DNA from: Avena insularis
Taxonomy: Eukaryota; Streptophyta; Magnoliopsida; Poales; Poaceae
NCBI GenBank assembly: GCA_023614405.1
Contig: CM042689.1
Coordinates: forward strand, 326,344,305-326,408,304
Length of the DNA: 64,000 bases
Reading direction: 5' to 3'
Positions within the stretch are counted from its first letter, which is position 1. Each line of letters begins with the position of its first letter. The notes below the pieces were generated by a model, which was not told the origin of the DNA, ran no database searches, and was given only the letters and a program-made list of their open reading frames with translations. The position numbers were made by a program, and so were the translations under genes. Below are positions 53,607-64,000 of this stretch, piece by piece.

Positions 53607-55660
53607 TCAACAGGCGCAGCCAAAAACACGCAGGGAGGAATAGTCTGGGACTTCTTGGAAGAGACGTTCCATGGGTGTTTCATTGTTTATAACTGTAGAT
53701 GGGAGTAAGTTTATGAGGTATGTGGCAGTCAAGAAAGATTCATCCCAAAATTTTAGTGGCATAGACGCATTTGCAAGGAGAGCAAGACCAACTTCAACTA
53801 TATGGCGATGCTTACATTCAGCGGAGCTATTTTGTTGGTGGGCATGTGGACATGAGACATGATGAGAGATTCCTACTTGTTGGAAAAAGGGGTTGAGTTT
53901 TTCATACTCACCTACCCAATCTGTTTGCATAGCAATAATTTTCCTATTGAATTTGCGTTCAACAAGATTCTGAAATTTTTTGAAGACTTGAAAAACCTCA
54001 GATTTTTTCTTAAGAAAATAGATCCATGAAAATTTACTATAGTCATCAATAAAGCTTACATAGTACTCAAACCGTCCAACAGAAGTGGGTGCCTTTCCCC
54101 ACACATCGGAGAAGACAAGCTCTAAGGGAACAGTTGATCTACTAGTGGATCTAATATAAGGGAGTTGATGACTTTTGGCTTGTTGACATGGATCACAAAC
54201 AGACTCGACTCTAGACTCATTGGAGTAAGAAAGCTTAAATTTGCTAAGGATTTGTTGAACGACTTTAAAGGACGGATGACCCAACCGGTCATGCCACCTT
54301 GTAGCTGAAGGCTTGGTGGCGCTAAGGACCTGCTTATTTTGACTTGATGACGACACCATGGGGTAGAGACCATGAGAGCATCTCCCTTTAAGAAGTACCT
54401 TCTTTGTTGTTCGATCCTTCACATAAAAATGCCATGGGTGAAATTCAACAAAGACATCATTGTCTAAGGTTAGACGATGGATAGAAACAAGATTCTTTGT
54501 AGCACTAGGAACGTGAAGGACATTTTTAAGGTGGAGAGATTTGGACGGGGAATCAACAAATGCATGACCAACATGACTAATTTCCATACCTGCTCCATTG
54601 GCCGTGTGGATCTTGTCATGGCCATTGTACTTCTCCTTCATGGTGAGCTTGTCAAGCTCACTGGTGATGTGGTTGGTGGCGCTGGTGTCGTAGTTCCAGT
54701 TGGTGTCGACGCCGTAGGAGCCATAGGCGCCATTCTCCCCCATCTCCTCCTCCTCTTCCTCATCATCAGAGAAGCGGTCCCAGCAGTTCCATGCGGTGTG
54801 ACCGGGCTTGTTACATATCTGACAAACAACACGGTCATCCTTACCCTTGCCATTACGACGGTTGTTGCCGTTGTTGCCGCCTCCTCCTTGCTGTTGGCGA
54901 CCATGGCCACGACCGTAGCCGCGACCACCACCGCCACGTCCGCGGCCACGAGGTGCACCGCGACCACCGCGGCGTCCGCCGCGTCCACGTGTAGCACTGT
55001 TTGCAGAGGAGTGCGTGCTGCTGATGTCGACGCCGAGGGCTGCCATGTGGTTGTCGTATGCCATCATCTGAGCGTACAACTCAGCGACGGTGAGGTTATT
55101 GTCGGGGTTGGCGCCGATCGCAGCGAAGAGTGGAGTGTAGAGGTCATCAAGCCCTGCGAGAAGATACTCCACCAGTTCATCTTCTTCGATCTTCCGGCCC
55201 GCTGCAGCGAGCTCGTCCGCCACCGCCTTCACCGCAGCAAAGTACTGCGCGGTGGTCTTGCCCTCTTTCTTGGTGTTGGCGTGCTTGACCTTGAGGTTGG
55301 CGGTGCGGGTGCGGGATTGAGCGGCGAACATCGATGCAGGGGATGCATCCTGATGTAGGGGATCATGATCTCCCTGGAGAGCGATGCCAGCGGGTACGAG
55401 AGAACCAGCTGATCGTTCTGCACCCAGACGTCATACGCCGGGTTCTCCACCTCCTCGTCCTTGCTGTCCTTCTGGACGATCATTGTCTTCGCAGGCGCCT
55501 TGAGGGTCCCATCCAGGAATCCCATGACGCGTGCGCCGCGGACAGCCGGGAGAACCTGTGTCTCCCACAACAGGAAGTTCTCCCGGGTGAGCTTCTCGGC
55601 GGTGCCGGTGGTTGGAAGCTTCTCGGCCATTGGGCCGGAGGAGGAGGATGAGCCGCTCAT
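53607..55660 (-). pseudogene. Outer copia: gag, zinc knuckle, protease and integrase core
   Basis: The gag start is MSGSSSSSGPMAEKLPTTG (ATG at 55658-55660), reading to SYPLASLSREI. A deletion or frameshift near 55340 follows. The frame resumes MFAAQSRTRTANLKVKHANT and runs unbroken for 574 codons. It has a Gly/Arg-rich stretch, a CCHC knuckle CQICNKPGHTAWNC, a DTSATNHI site in place of the usual protease DTGAT, GAG-pre-integrase WHDRLGHPSF and integrase SFIDDYSKFSWIYFL. The second integrase Asp region reads MQTDWVGEYE where DNGGEF is usual. Long open frame but altered active sites: a decayed copy. Confidence 0.82.
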
Positions 55661-55689
55661 GATTTTGCTAGATGTGTGTTTGGAAGATA

Positions 55690-55702
55690 GGCTCTGATAC
55701 CA
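55690..55702 (-). other. Primer binding site of the outer copia element
   Basis: The minus strand reads TGGTATCAGAGCC, the standard initiator tRNA-Met complement. It abuts the 5' LTR directly. Confidence 0.85.
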
Positions 55703-55956
55703 TGTGATGGTTTAGGTTTAACGATGCCTTGGCCTCGGCTCGTGTTCGTGTTAAATAGGAGGGACTAGCCCTGTCGATACAAAGGAGGTTACACCGAGAT
55801 TGGGAGAGACTTGCGGGAGGAGATGAGATCGACGTGTCGTTACATAGAGAATGTATTCAAAACTAATTCTATCTCGTATCTCTAGCTTATCTCTAATACT
55901 TGAACTCCTTGTACAACTACAAGTCCATATCACGTATGACACAAGTATTCCTAACA
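55703..55956 (-). repeat. 5' LTR of the outer copia element
   Basis: 254 bp, plus strand TGTGATGGTTTAGG to GTATTCCTAACA. It is 20 bp shorter than the other LTR because the hairpin segment after gacgtg is missing. CTTTC follows at 55957-55961. Confidence 0.88.
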
Positions 55957-55961
55957 CTTTC

Positions 55962-56532
55962 AGTCCCTGACGCGTCCCCGAGTTTGGCAAACTCAGGTCG
56001 ACGTCTCGTCTTCATTGGGTTGACAACGTCTTTTTCGGCATTGACTTCCTCCTCCGCGACTATTATTCTTTGCATACCCGGTTTTGACAAAATCGAAGTA
56101 TGCATTCATCCCGACGTGCGTCTAGTTCTATCAAAACTATGGCCGCATCTAATCCTTCGACGGCCTGCAGCCATTTTTTATTAAGCATGTAATAGAAACG
56201 TACAACTCGTGTACAACAGGGAAGGATAATGAAAAAGAGACAACGGAAAGGAGCAATGGATCAAATACAGAGGCTTATGTTTCTTAATGTTTAGTTGTTT
56301 GTTACTTTGGTGCCATCAAATACAGAAAAATGAGTACTCCTGGTGCCATCATCCTTGTATTTTCAGGCTTTGACCGGTGGCTCTGCCCCACTTGAGTGCA
56401 CATGCCGCGTCACCGCCCTTAATTTGACTAATCAGACCATCCCAGCTCACCTGACCAATCAGATCGGCATCCGAGTTTCTTCTCTACCAAGTTCCTTGGG
56501 AGCGAGGCATGGACCATTCTCATTGGTTTCTC
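55962..56532. other. Upstream region of the P450 gene
   Basis: The first 200 bp continue the degenerate C-rich sequence interrupted by the copia element at 42217. From about 56200 the sequence becomes AT-richer. No gene recognised. Confidence 0.4.
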
Positions 56533-56542
56533 TATATATATA
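56533..56542 (+). promoter_or_regulatory. TATA box of the P450 gene
   Basis: gtttctcTATATATATAccgcgtcc, about 100 bp upstream of ATG 56644. The expected transcription start is near 56570. Confidence 0.6.
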
Positions 56543-56643
56543 CCGCGTCCATCTCAACCATTCTCATTCAGTCCAGCTATCAGTCCCCTTCGCAGTTTCC
56601 ACTGTCACCGAGCCATCCTTCTCCTACTACTTCATAATAGGAA

Positions 56644-58767
56644 ATGGTTCTGATGAGTCCAGCTTCAGTGCCATGGAGCTTGGTATGGGGCACCCTGGGC
56701 TTTGCGCTTCTGTGGCAGGCTGCCCGGCTGCTGGACCGGCTGTGGTGGCACCCACGGCGGCTGGAGCGGGCCTTGCGCGCCCAGGGTCTCGGCGGCACGT
56801 CCTACCGCTTCCTCGTCGGCGACGCCACCGAGTACGAGCGGCGGAACAAGGAGGCGCGGTCAAGGTCGATACCGCTGCGCTGCCACGACATAGTCCCCCT
56901 CGTCGCACCGCTCCTCCACGACATTGTCCGGGAGCACGGAAAGGTGTGCTTGTCCTGGTATGGCCCGTACCTCAAGGTGACCATCAGCGACCCTGATCTC
57001 ACCAAGGAAGTCATGTCCAACAAGTTCGGCCACTTCGAGAAGCTCCAGTTTCCGGCACTGTCCAGGCTGCTCGCCGGCGGCCTGGCGACATACGAGCGCG
57101 AGAAATGGGTCATGCACAGGCGGATCCTCAACCCCGCATTCCAGCTCGAGAAGCTCAAGGTACCTGCAATTGTTTCACATGTCGTTGCTCAATCATACTG
57201 GAATTATGTGTGTGGTTATTTTGAGACATACTAATCCCTCCGATTGCGTCACATTTAATTTGCAGCTCATGCTGCCGGCGTTCTCCACATGCTGTGAAGA
57301 GCTTGTCGGTAGATGGGTGCGATCCCTTGGTTCTGATGGTACCTGTGAGATGGATGTCTGCCCGGAGCTCCAAAGACTCACCGGAGATGTCATTTCCAGA
57401 ACCGCGTTTGGCAGCAACTACCTTGAGGGAACCAGGATTTTCCAGCTGCAGTCCGAGCAAGCTGAGCGCCTCGTGTCCAGGGTTAAGAAGATTATCATTC
57501 CCGGTTACTTGTGAGTCACCATATCATACAGTACTAGTTAATCTCCATTCATACTTTATCCTTTAATGTTGCCTTGTAGTACAGCATAATTCAATCATTT
57601 GTTTTTTGAATTAGCTCAAGTTCAATGACTGAAACTATATGCAAAATTTCAGCCAAAAACTAGACTCCCAATATATCTCCAATTTGGGATAGCAACCAAC
57701 ATTAATCGCACATGAGAGTACTGACACTAGAGACCAAAGTTTTGTTGATGCAACTGTATTAAATGGATACATGACTTAGTAATGTACAGGAGGATTAATT
57801 TTGTACAACTAATCTTTATGTGCTTCTAGTAATTTAACGTGTACTAATTTTCAGATCGTTGCCCACCAAAAACAACAGAAGGATGAACGAAATTAATAAG
57901 GAAATTGAGTCCATCCTACTCGGCCTAATTGGGAAAAGAATGCAAGCTATGCAAGAAGGAGAGAATACAAAAGACGACTTGCTCGGCCTGATGCTTGAGT
58001 CCAACATGAGAGACATAGATGAGAATGGACAGCCCATCTCTGGAATGACCATTAAGGAGATCGTGGAGGAGTGCAAGCTGTTCTATTTTGCAGGATCAGA
58101 AACCACATCGATATTGCTCACATGGACGATGATCCTGCTAAGTATGCATCCGGAATGGCAGGACCGTGCAAGAGAGGAGGTCCTTGGCCTATTTGGTAAA
58201 AATAAAATTGTGTATGAAAGCTTTAGCCGCCTCAAAACAGTAAGTGTTTTGTTTTATTTACTACTCTGTATACTTGATTTCCTTGCAACAATGTCATTTC
58301 AAATTGGGTATCTAACATCTTGCAAACTTATGATGATGCAGGTGACCATGATCCTTTACGAGGTACTCCGGTTGTACCCACCGGCTGTCGCCTTCATCCG
58401 AAAGACATACAAGGAGATGGAGATTGGGGGCATCACTTACCCCGCCGGTGTGCTCATCGAGCTCCCCGTGCTGCTAATGCACCATGATCCAGACATATGG
58501 GGAAACGACGTGCACGAGTTCAAGCCGGAGAGGTTTGCCGATGGGATCTCCAAGGCTTCCAAGAATCCTGGTGCCTTCCTACCGTTTGGTTGGGGGCCAC
58601 GGATCTGTATCGGGCAGCAGTTCGCGCTGCTCGAGGCCAAGATGGCCCTGTGCATGATTCTTCAACATTTTGAGTTCGAGCTCGCACCGTCGTACACGCA
58701 TGCGCTGGATAACAGGAAGCTGCTGCATCCGATGCATGGTGCACAGATTAAACTCAGGGGAATTTAA
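56644..58767 (+). CDS. Cytochrome P450, CYP72A type, four exons
   Basis: Predicted exons are 56644-57159, 57266-57510, 57855-58239 and 58342-58767, with GT-AG borders, giving 523 residues, the normal CYP72A length. The N-terminus carries a membrane anchor (LVWGTLGFALLWQAARLL) and the CYP72-typical WWHPRRLERALRAQGLGG. P450 motifs are AGSETT in helix I (333-338), EVLR as ExxR (389-392), PERF (444-447) and the haem-binding FGWGPRICIG with Cys about 471. Intron 2 splits a Leu codon (TT/A). Intron 3 is 102 bp, in frame and stop-free. CYP72A enzymes are ER-bound monooxygenases with diverse substrates (gibberellins, terpenoids, some herbicides), so the substrate cannot be told here. No disruption is visible. 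It sits between two copies of one copia family. Confidence 0.92.
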
Positions 58768-59163
58768 TCGCCACATGGGACGGAATACATGTTCTTTACT
58801 CCCTTCGATGCAGGATCTAAGGGAGTACTAATCATTAGAAGGATACCTTCCTTCCGTAGTACTTGGTTGTTTTTATTATTATCATTATTCTTATATCCGT
58901 TCCGTGTTGTTTGCCCTTTTCTGTAAATCTCTATAAGACATTAGTCATTTCTATGGCATTCATCTTCTAATATAATAAATGGAAGGCTCTTGCATGGTTT
59001 GAAAAAAAAACTATTTGTTGTCATGGACATAACCATTTAATAAGACATTGAAATTCCGACATCCTTTGTCCGGTGCAAATAGAGGATGATTGTGATTTTG
59101 TGAGGATTTAGTGAAATATATATTCACCCGCAAAAAGAAAAGATGAATACTGGCCGTTTAACG
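58768..59163 (+). other. 3' UTR and flank of the P450 gene
   Basis: AT-rich sequence with aatataataaatgg near 58969, a plausible polyadenylation signal. No further gene. Confidence 0.45.
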
Positions 59164-60600
59164 TGATGTTTTGGTTGAACGATGCCCTTTGTATTGGCCT
59201 TACTACGTGTTATAGACCAAGCGGCAGAGATTACATTGGAGGGAGTTACAATGAGCCAAAGGATTAGGACGAGATCGATCTGATCTTTGTCAATATATCA
59301 AACCGTTTACAAGTAAAGGAAACAACATCTGAATCTATCTCTCTACGTTACACAATGTTACATGCTAGATACATATGATATGATACACTATACATATTCG
59401 CTAACGCCTCTCCTCAATCATAGCATCCCGTAGGTTGTGATTGTGCTAGAATTCTTCAAGCTGCCGAACTGGTAAGAACTTCATGAAGCCATCTACCACC
59501 TGATCTTTGAATGGAATAAATATGATTTCAAGCAATTTATCTTCAACTCTTTCACTTACAAAATGAAGTCTATTTCAATATGCTTTGCTTTTTTGCATGA
59601 AAAACAGGATTAGCAGAAAGATAAGTAGCTCTAATATTATTATACCATAGCAAGATGTTTGTTTTCTTTTAACACCAAGTTCTTAGGGACTCGATCCAAA
59701 TCATCTCAGCAGTGTACTAGATCTAGAAACAGTTGCCTGCTTTCGAGCACTCCTAGGACCAAAATAAACTGTGAAGCCTCATGTAGATCTTCTATCATCT
59801 ACACAACATATCCAATCAGTATCTGAAAAGACACTTACTAAGGTAGAAGAAGACTTCCTGAATATCAAACCTACACTTGTGGTTTCTTTTATGTACCTTA
59901 GTATTCTTTTGACAATTGTCTAATGAACAGTGGTCGTTTTATGGAGGTATTGATTAGCCTTGTTGACTGAGAAGACAATATATTGTCTTGTGAGTGTTAA
60001 GTATTGGACTAGAGTGCAACTACAATGCTTTTGTACCTTTGTGCCATCTTTGGGTCCAAGTACATCTCCTTCTGTGTGTGGTAGTTTTTCGAGGCTGATA
60101 ATGGTGTTGGAGATGACTTTGAGTCCTTCATGCCAACTCTAGTTAACAAATTCAAAACATATTTTTCCTGGGTTGGAATAGTACCATCGTTATATTTTTT
60201 GACTTCAATTCCAAAAAAATAATGCAAGTCATCTAGATCCTTTAATGCAAATGTTGCCCCCCCCCCCCAAATCTTGAAGGCTTGCAATAATTGCCTTATT
60301 TAAGGATCTACTGACTATGATATCATCAACATATACTAGTACAAAAATGATGATACCTGACTTGTTATAAATAAACAAAGATGTATCAGCTTTGGATGGT
60401 AAGAAACCAAACTCTTGGAGTTTTGAACTCAAATTGGTAAATCGTGCTCTTGGTGCTTACTTGAGACCATATAATGACTTGTCCAATTTGCGCACATGAT
60501 ATGGTGCATTAGGATCTTCATAACCAAGTGGTTGATTCATGTAAACTTTCTCTTCTATAACACTACGTAGAAACATGTTTTCCACATCTAATTGTATTAG
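59164..60600 (-). mobile_element. Truncated copia element, same family as the outer copia
   Basis: A degenerate 3' LTR (59164-59406, TGATGTTTTGGTTGAACG to CGCTAACG) is followed by cctctcctcaatca, as in the outer element. RNase H and RT remnants on the minus strand match the outer copia block for block: [10 protein letters not shown] versus [27 protein letters not shown] in both, and VYVDDIIV in both. It ends inside RT near 60600, with no 5' LTR. A run of nine C (60258-60266) interrupts the RT frame. It is more decayed than the outer copy. Confidence 0.75.
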
Positions 60601-61080
60601 GCTCCAACTCGTCCGCAAACAAGCCACCTCCTGGAGACGCGACCTACTGCGGGTTGGAGGGGCATGACACAAGAGCGCCCTCATCAGAGAACGGGTAGTC
60701 CTTCCCGGTAGTGTTGGACTTTGCTGGCCTTAATCTGCGCGTAGCACCGGTTGGCGGAGGCTCCTCGTCCAACATCAAAAACCCATGGAATATTCGCACC
60801 CGCAACATGCCCTCTCCCCACAACCTGTTTATTAATATGCCGACCCTAACTCTGACAACCCAAGTATGATTCTAGTCCACTCCCTGGTCATGTCCTACCC
60901 TTATAGTGTGTGAAAAACCTTTGCAATTTCCCGTAGCTTGGATACCCAACATGACACCGAACAAGGTACCCAACAAGATACCAAACAAAATGGTATATCT
61001 ATCGATCTAGAACCTTTATTCGATGACGAACTAGAATGTAAAACTCGCCACAACAGAAGGACCGACGCTTACGCAAACCT
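60601..61080. other. No gene recognised
   Basis: Mixed sequence between the truncated copia and the Myb/SANT pseudogene. It may hold decayed upstream coding sequence of the latter. The short open frames lack domains. Confidence 0.35.
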
Positions 61081-61938
61081 CTAGGACGAGATGCTATGTG
61101 AGGCATGGTTGGAAATTGGGCAGGATCCAATAACCGGTGCTGAGCAGGAAGGAGGGCCTTTTTGTAACTGAGTGTGGAAGTTCTCGAGCATAGAAATTTC
61201 GGTGAGCATCCCTTCGAGAGTGATCATAATGAGAACTCTTACGAAGAGGTGGACATTTATCTCCGAACAATGCACCAAGTTTTGTGCTTCATATGACCAT
61301 GTCAAGGGAAGCCTCGTGTCCAAGACATGGTATGTTACTTAAACCATTTCTTGCATTTTCATTCATACCTTATTTATACAATTCAAAGATCAAGCTTGTT
61401 TTGTAGGTGTGGCAAGCTTTGGAACACTTCAAGACATGCCATGACAAAAAATCATTCACAATGGCTCATTGTTGGAGAAAGCTCAAAGATTACGAATGTG
61501 GGAAGTGCAAAGGAAGGATCTCTATCTGGAGTCATCGACGTTGATGCACCAACCCAAAGTGGCGGCAAAAGGCCAGGCCGAGGGGAAGGACCAACTCTAA
61601 GCTAAATGCAAAGGGCGAATCTTAGTCACTTCCATCCAAGAGACATTAAAAGAGTTGATAGCTGAAAAGAAGGTGTCTTCGGACAAGAGAGGAGAGGAAA
61701 CAAAAGAAAAGGGAGGACACGACCAAGAACTTATATGAGATGCAAAGCAAGCGTCTTGAGATAGAAGATATCAATGCCTAATCAAGGGCAATGAAGATAG
61801 ATCTCAAGTAAAAAGAAGTTGAACTCTCCATACTCGCTGAAAAAATCGGAACATGACCGCATACCTCACCGACATGGATCCCATTCAGTGGGCTTGGTTT
61901 GAGAAGAAGAGGAAGATGATCAATGATCGAGATGCATG
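61081..61938 (+). pseudogene. Myb/SANT-like and NAM-associated protein of PIF/Harbinger type
   Basis: The first exon-like part reads DEMLCEAWLEIGQDPITGAE, then after a stop KRWTFISEQCTKFCASYDHV, ending at a donor near 61329 (catg/gtatgt). After an intron-like gap with acceptor tttgtag near 61408, it continues WQALEHFKTCHDKKSF and HCWRKLKDYECGKCKG. A Lys/Glu-rich coiled-coil tail follows to FEKKRKMINDRDA and TGA at 61936-61938. This matches the large grass family with a Myb/SANT-like N-terminus and a NAM-associated C-terminal domain, often found with PIF/Harbinger transposons. Several stops and frameshifts show decay. No DDE transposase is seen nearby. Confidence 0.65.
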
Positions 61939-62490
61939 ATCCCTCGATCTATTAATTTGATGTTGTATGCAGAACCCAGTCCGCTAAACTTATACCGCTA
62001 AACTTATACCCGAAAGTGTCATTAAAATTTGATGCTAATTTACTTTCGAATTTGAGGCCAAACTAATAAAAAAAACTAGGCTGACCGGACAAATGGGGGA
62101 CACCGTTGGTTCCAATGGCCAGGCCTGTAGAGACAACGATCCGGGGTCTGTCCTCTTCGACCCACAAACGCACCGAAACTTAGTTTGGGTGTTCGAAATG
62201 CGGGCATCTGTTGGAGATCTCCTTAGTGACCAAAAATAGCATATTTCATAGGTGAGTGACCGTTCGAGCTGCCAAGTTAGTTACCGCCGATGAATGTTAC
62301 TCATCTGCGTAATAAAAATAGGCTTCTTCTACTTGAATAAACTAGACCTTTTGGATAACGGGAACCGGATAGAAGAAGGTGTTTGTGAATGAACTACACA
62401 CCACCCTTTTTAGTAGACATTTTGGCAAATGATTGTAATCCCACTGGTTAAGTAATGAAGCTCCTTAATTCGCAAAAAAAAAGATAACTG
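61939..62490. other. Possible 3' end of the Harbinger-related unit and a LINE-like tail
   Basis: At about 62207, ggcatctgttggagatctcc resembles the right end of Harbinger-type elements, but a matching left end was not found. At 62440-62485, tgattgtaatcccactgg, then gaagctccttaattcg and nine A residues, has the look of a retroposon 3' tail. Confidence 0.3.
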
Positions 62491-63617
62491 GTTAGGACAA
62501 AATAGATGGAAACTGGAAGAAGGCAGAGCAGTCTGCATGCCAGCCCAAAAGGGTCATACTTTCTTGCATTAAGGCCCGTTACAATCAAGCAGGGGGGAAT
62601 CTGCTATTTGGGCCATGCCAAGGAGTTAGCCTATCTACAGAATGAGAGCTAGGAGTGTTTTATTACAGAGTTGTAATTTTGTTCATGAGGGTAGGGCTTC
62701 AAAATTTGAAGCTCGGTTTTGTTTAGTATCTCCTACGTATACAAAATGGACGCCATGCCTGGCTGAGCGTACCAGATTCTATACCCTTTCCTATAAACAT
62801 TGTTATTGATCGATAAAGTTCAGCAGGATTGGCTAAAAAAATCCACAGAATGAGACCCACTCCACATCGTACATCAGCGCAAAATGGAACACACCCACCC
62901 AGACCACGATATCTGAAAATCATCTCGAGCAGAAAATTGGAATGCAAATGGTATTTTCTGCAGTCGCTGTAGAAAAAAGGAAAAGAAGAGCGACTGATGA
63001 AGGAGAAAAATACAGTGTGTGTGAGCAATCGACATGGGTCTTTTACTAGTATCGCACACATTCTGTATCTTACACATTTTGCATTTCTCTCCTGCAGAAT
63101 GTGTGAGTACACGACATCTAACATGTCGTCCTTTCCTTTCTTCCAAGTTTTACACTTTTACCCAACGGATAGGGTGTCAAGTGAGATCTCACCTAGATCC
63201 TATTTCTACTATATTTCAATTTTGTAGTGCAAAATTTTGTTAAAAATTTATACTAGAAATCTTAAAATAAACTACGGTGACACTTTAACCCATTTAACAC
63301 CCTGCCGACCGAGGAGTAAGCGTACACGTCGCGATATCCAGCCATGCCATTTACATGGATAAGTCGATGGGTGAGCTGATCTTCTCATGTACCACGGCTT
63401 TACCCATGTCACTGAATTGTCGATTGTTGATAGGGCGGCTGTGCAGCAAGTTATTACCCCATGCTTTGAGAGCCTTATCTTGAAGCATCATGGTGACGAA
63501 CCGCTGCCCAACAGTGTGTGTAACCTATACGGTTACTGCTCACGCACATCATCGCTGGCGCGCATATGCGTGTTCTGTCAACGCGTACATGGCGGCACGC
63601 ACGTCGCACGTGATTTC
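62491..63617. other. Intergenic with a hairpin
   Basis: No gene recognised. Inverted arms CACACATTCTG (63055-63065) and CAGAATGTGTG (63095-63105) could form an 11-bp stem with a 29-base loop. Confidence 0.4.
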
Positions 63618-63865
63618 TGTTGGAACACCCCCTGCCGACTGGTTGGTCCCGAGGCTGTTTCACATCGGAGAAGAAGACTAGAGGAAAGCACACACAGTAC
63701 AAAGTAGATGAAACGGGGAACTTTATTGATAACTCTCTCGGTAAACTCACGTACAAAGGTTGTTTCTCTATTTATAGGCTAAAGGGGGATACGATACCCA
63801 CATGGGCAACCCTAGCCTGGTAGAGGCCACACCGAGTGGGCCTCTACCGGCCCAGTTTCCTAACA
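63618..63865 (-). mobile_element. LTR of a copia-type element running off the window
   Basis: The plus strand reads TGTTGGAACACCCC to GTTTCCTAACA (248 bp), followed by ctccccctggg. Its complement cccagggggag is a polypurine tract next to the 3' LTR of a minus-strand element. The LTR holds ggggaactttattgataact and a TATA-like ctctatttatag. The rest lies beyond 64000, so the target duplication (candidate atttc at 63613-63617) cannot be checked. Confidence 0.6.
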
Positions 63866-64000
63866 CTCCCCCTGGGTATCTTATCTGTATAACCATGGCT
63901 TAAAACTCCGAAAAATCCAGTGGAAAAAATATGGAGAAATGCACACGGTATACTTCTTGCTATGTTGCACGAATTGCCTCATTAAAAACCTCACGTGAGA
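63866..64000 (-). other. Internal 3' end of the element at the window edge
   Basis: Non-coding sequence directly inside the LTR, with gcctcattaaaaacctcac, a phrase I associate with the 3' untranslated part of some grass copia elements. Confidence 0.4.

Larger units (their letters stand above)
42218..55956 (-). mobile_element. Ty1/copia element (outer), CTTTC target duplication, split by a nested copia element
   Basis: LTRs are 42218-42491 (3') and 55703-55956 (5', minus-strand orientation). CTTTC flanks the whole at 42213-42217 and 55957-55961. The primer site TGGTATCAGAGCC (complement of 55690-55702) and the polypurine tract gaggagggg (complement of 42492-42500) are in the right places. Gag, protease, integrase, RT and RNase H are recognisable in that order on the minus strand. 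An 8.6-kb element sits inside the RT-to-RNase H region at 43188-51831. Short LTRs and domain order fit the Retrofit/Hopscotch (Ale) type, inferred only. Confidence 0.9.

Noticed and set aside
54477..55358. 293-codon plus-strand open frame
   Set aside because: Antisense of the copia gag/zinc-knuckle region, whose minus-strand reading has a clear CCHC motif and family blocks.

Overview
This is nuclear DNA of a grass, most likely a Pooideae cereal (Triticeae or a close relative). Three things point there: intron-containing plant genes with GC-rich first exons, a dense nest of large LTR retrotransposons whose ends (TGATACGTCC..., TGTTGGAATTATG...) are typical of wheat, barley and rye repeats, and Stowaway- and Tourist-type MITEs. 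No bacterial features (operons, ribosome binding sites, CRISPR) apply.

Layout. Positions 1-15200 form a gene island with three apparently intact host genes. The first is an SDP1-type patatin-like triacylglycerol lipase (2403-6083, four coding exons). The second is a short mitochondrial-type ribosomal protein L33 gene (8818-8991) with site II motifs and a telo-box-like motif upstream. The third is a 1002-residue TIR / NB-ARC-like / TPR-like protein (TNP class) on the minus strand (10492-13500), with a TATA box at 14828-14835 and a predicted 5' UTR intron. From 15204 to 23095 sits a complete 7.9-kb Mutator-like element (MULE) with 9-bp target duplications. It contains a decayed mudrA-like transposase, a decayed plant mobile domain (PMD) gene, a 30-bp minisatellite, and an unrecognised opposite-strand ORF with its own TATA box at the other end. 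From 23100 to 29080 there are small transposon remnants, tandem repeats and a possible retroposed segment. From 29085 to 40074 lies an Athila-like Ty3/gypsy element with a TTGAT target duplication. It keeps gag-protease, lacks any recognisable RT-RNaseH-integrase, carries a second 320-codon ORF, and is itself interrupted by a solo LTR. From 42218 to 55956 there is a Ty1/copia element (CTTTC duplication) whose pol gene is split by a second, Angela/BARE-like copia element (43188-51831, TCAAG duplication). A CYP72A-type cytochrome P450 gene (56644-58767, four exons) follows. The rest contains a truncated copy of the outer copia family, a Harbinger-associated Myb/SANT-NAM pseudogene, and the LTR of an element running off the end of the window.

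How the parts relate. The four host genes look independent: lipid mobilisation, organelle translation, a TIR/NLR-like signalling protein and a P450. Everything else records the order of transposon insertions, which nested target duplications resolve: outer copia before inner copia, and Athila before the solo-LTR element. The items most worth following up are the MULE with inward-facing promoters and an unknown second-strand gene, the pol-less Athila derivative with a conserved extra ORF, and the monocot TNP gene with a MULE inserted about 370 bp upstream of its TATA box. All assignments come from reading the sequence and from family knowledge. No database search was possible.
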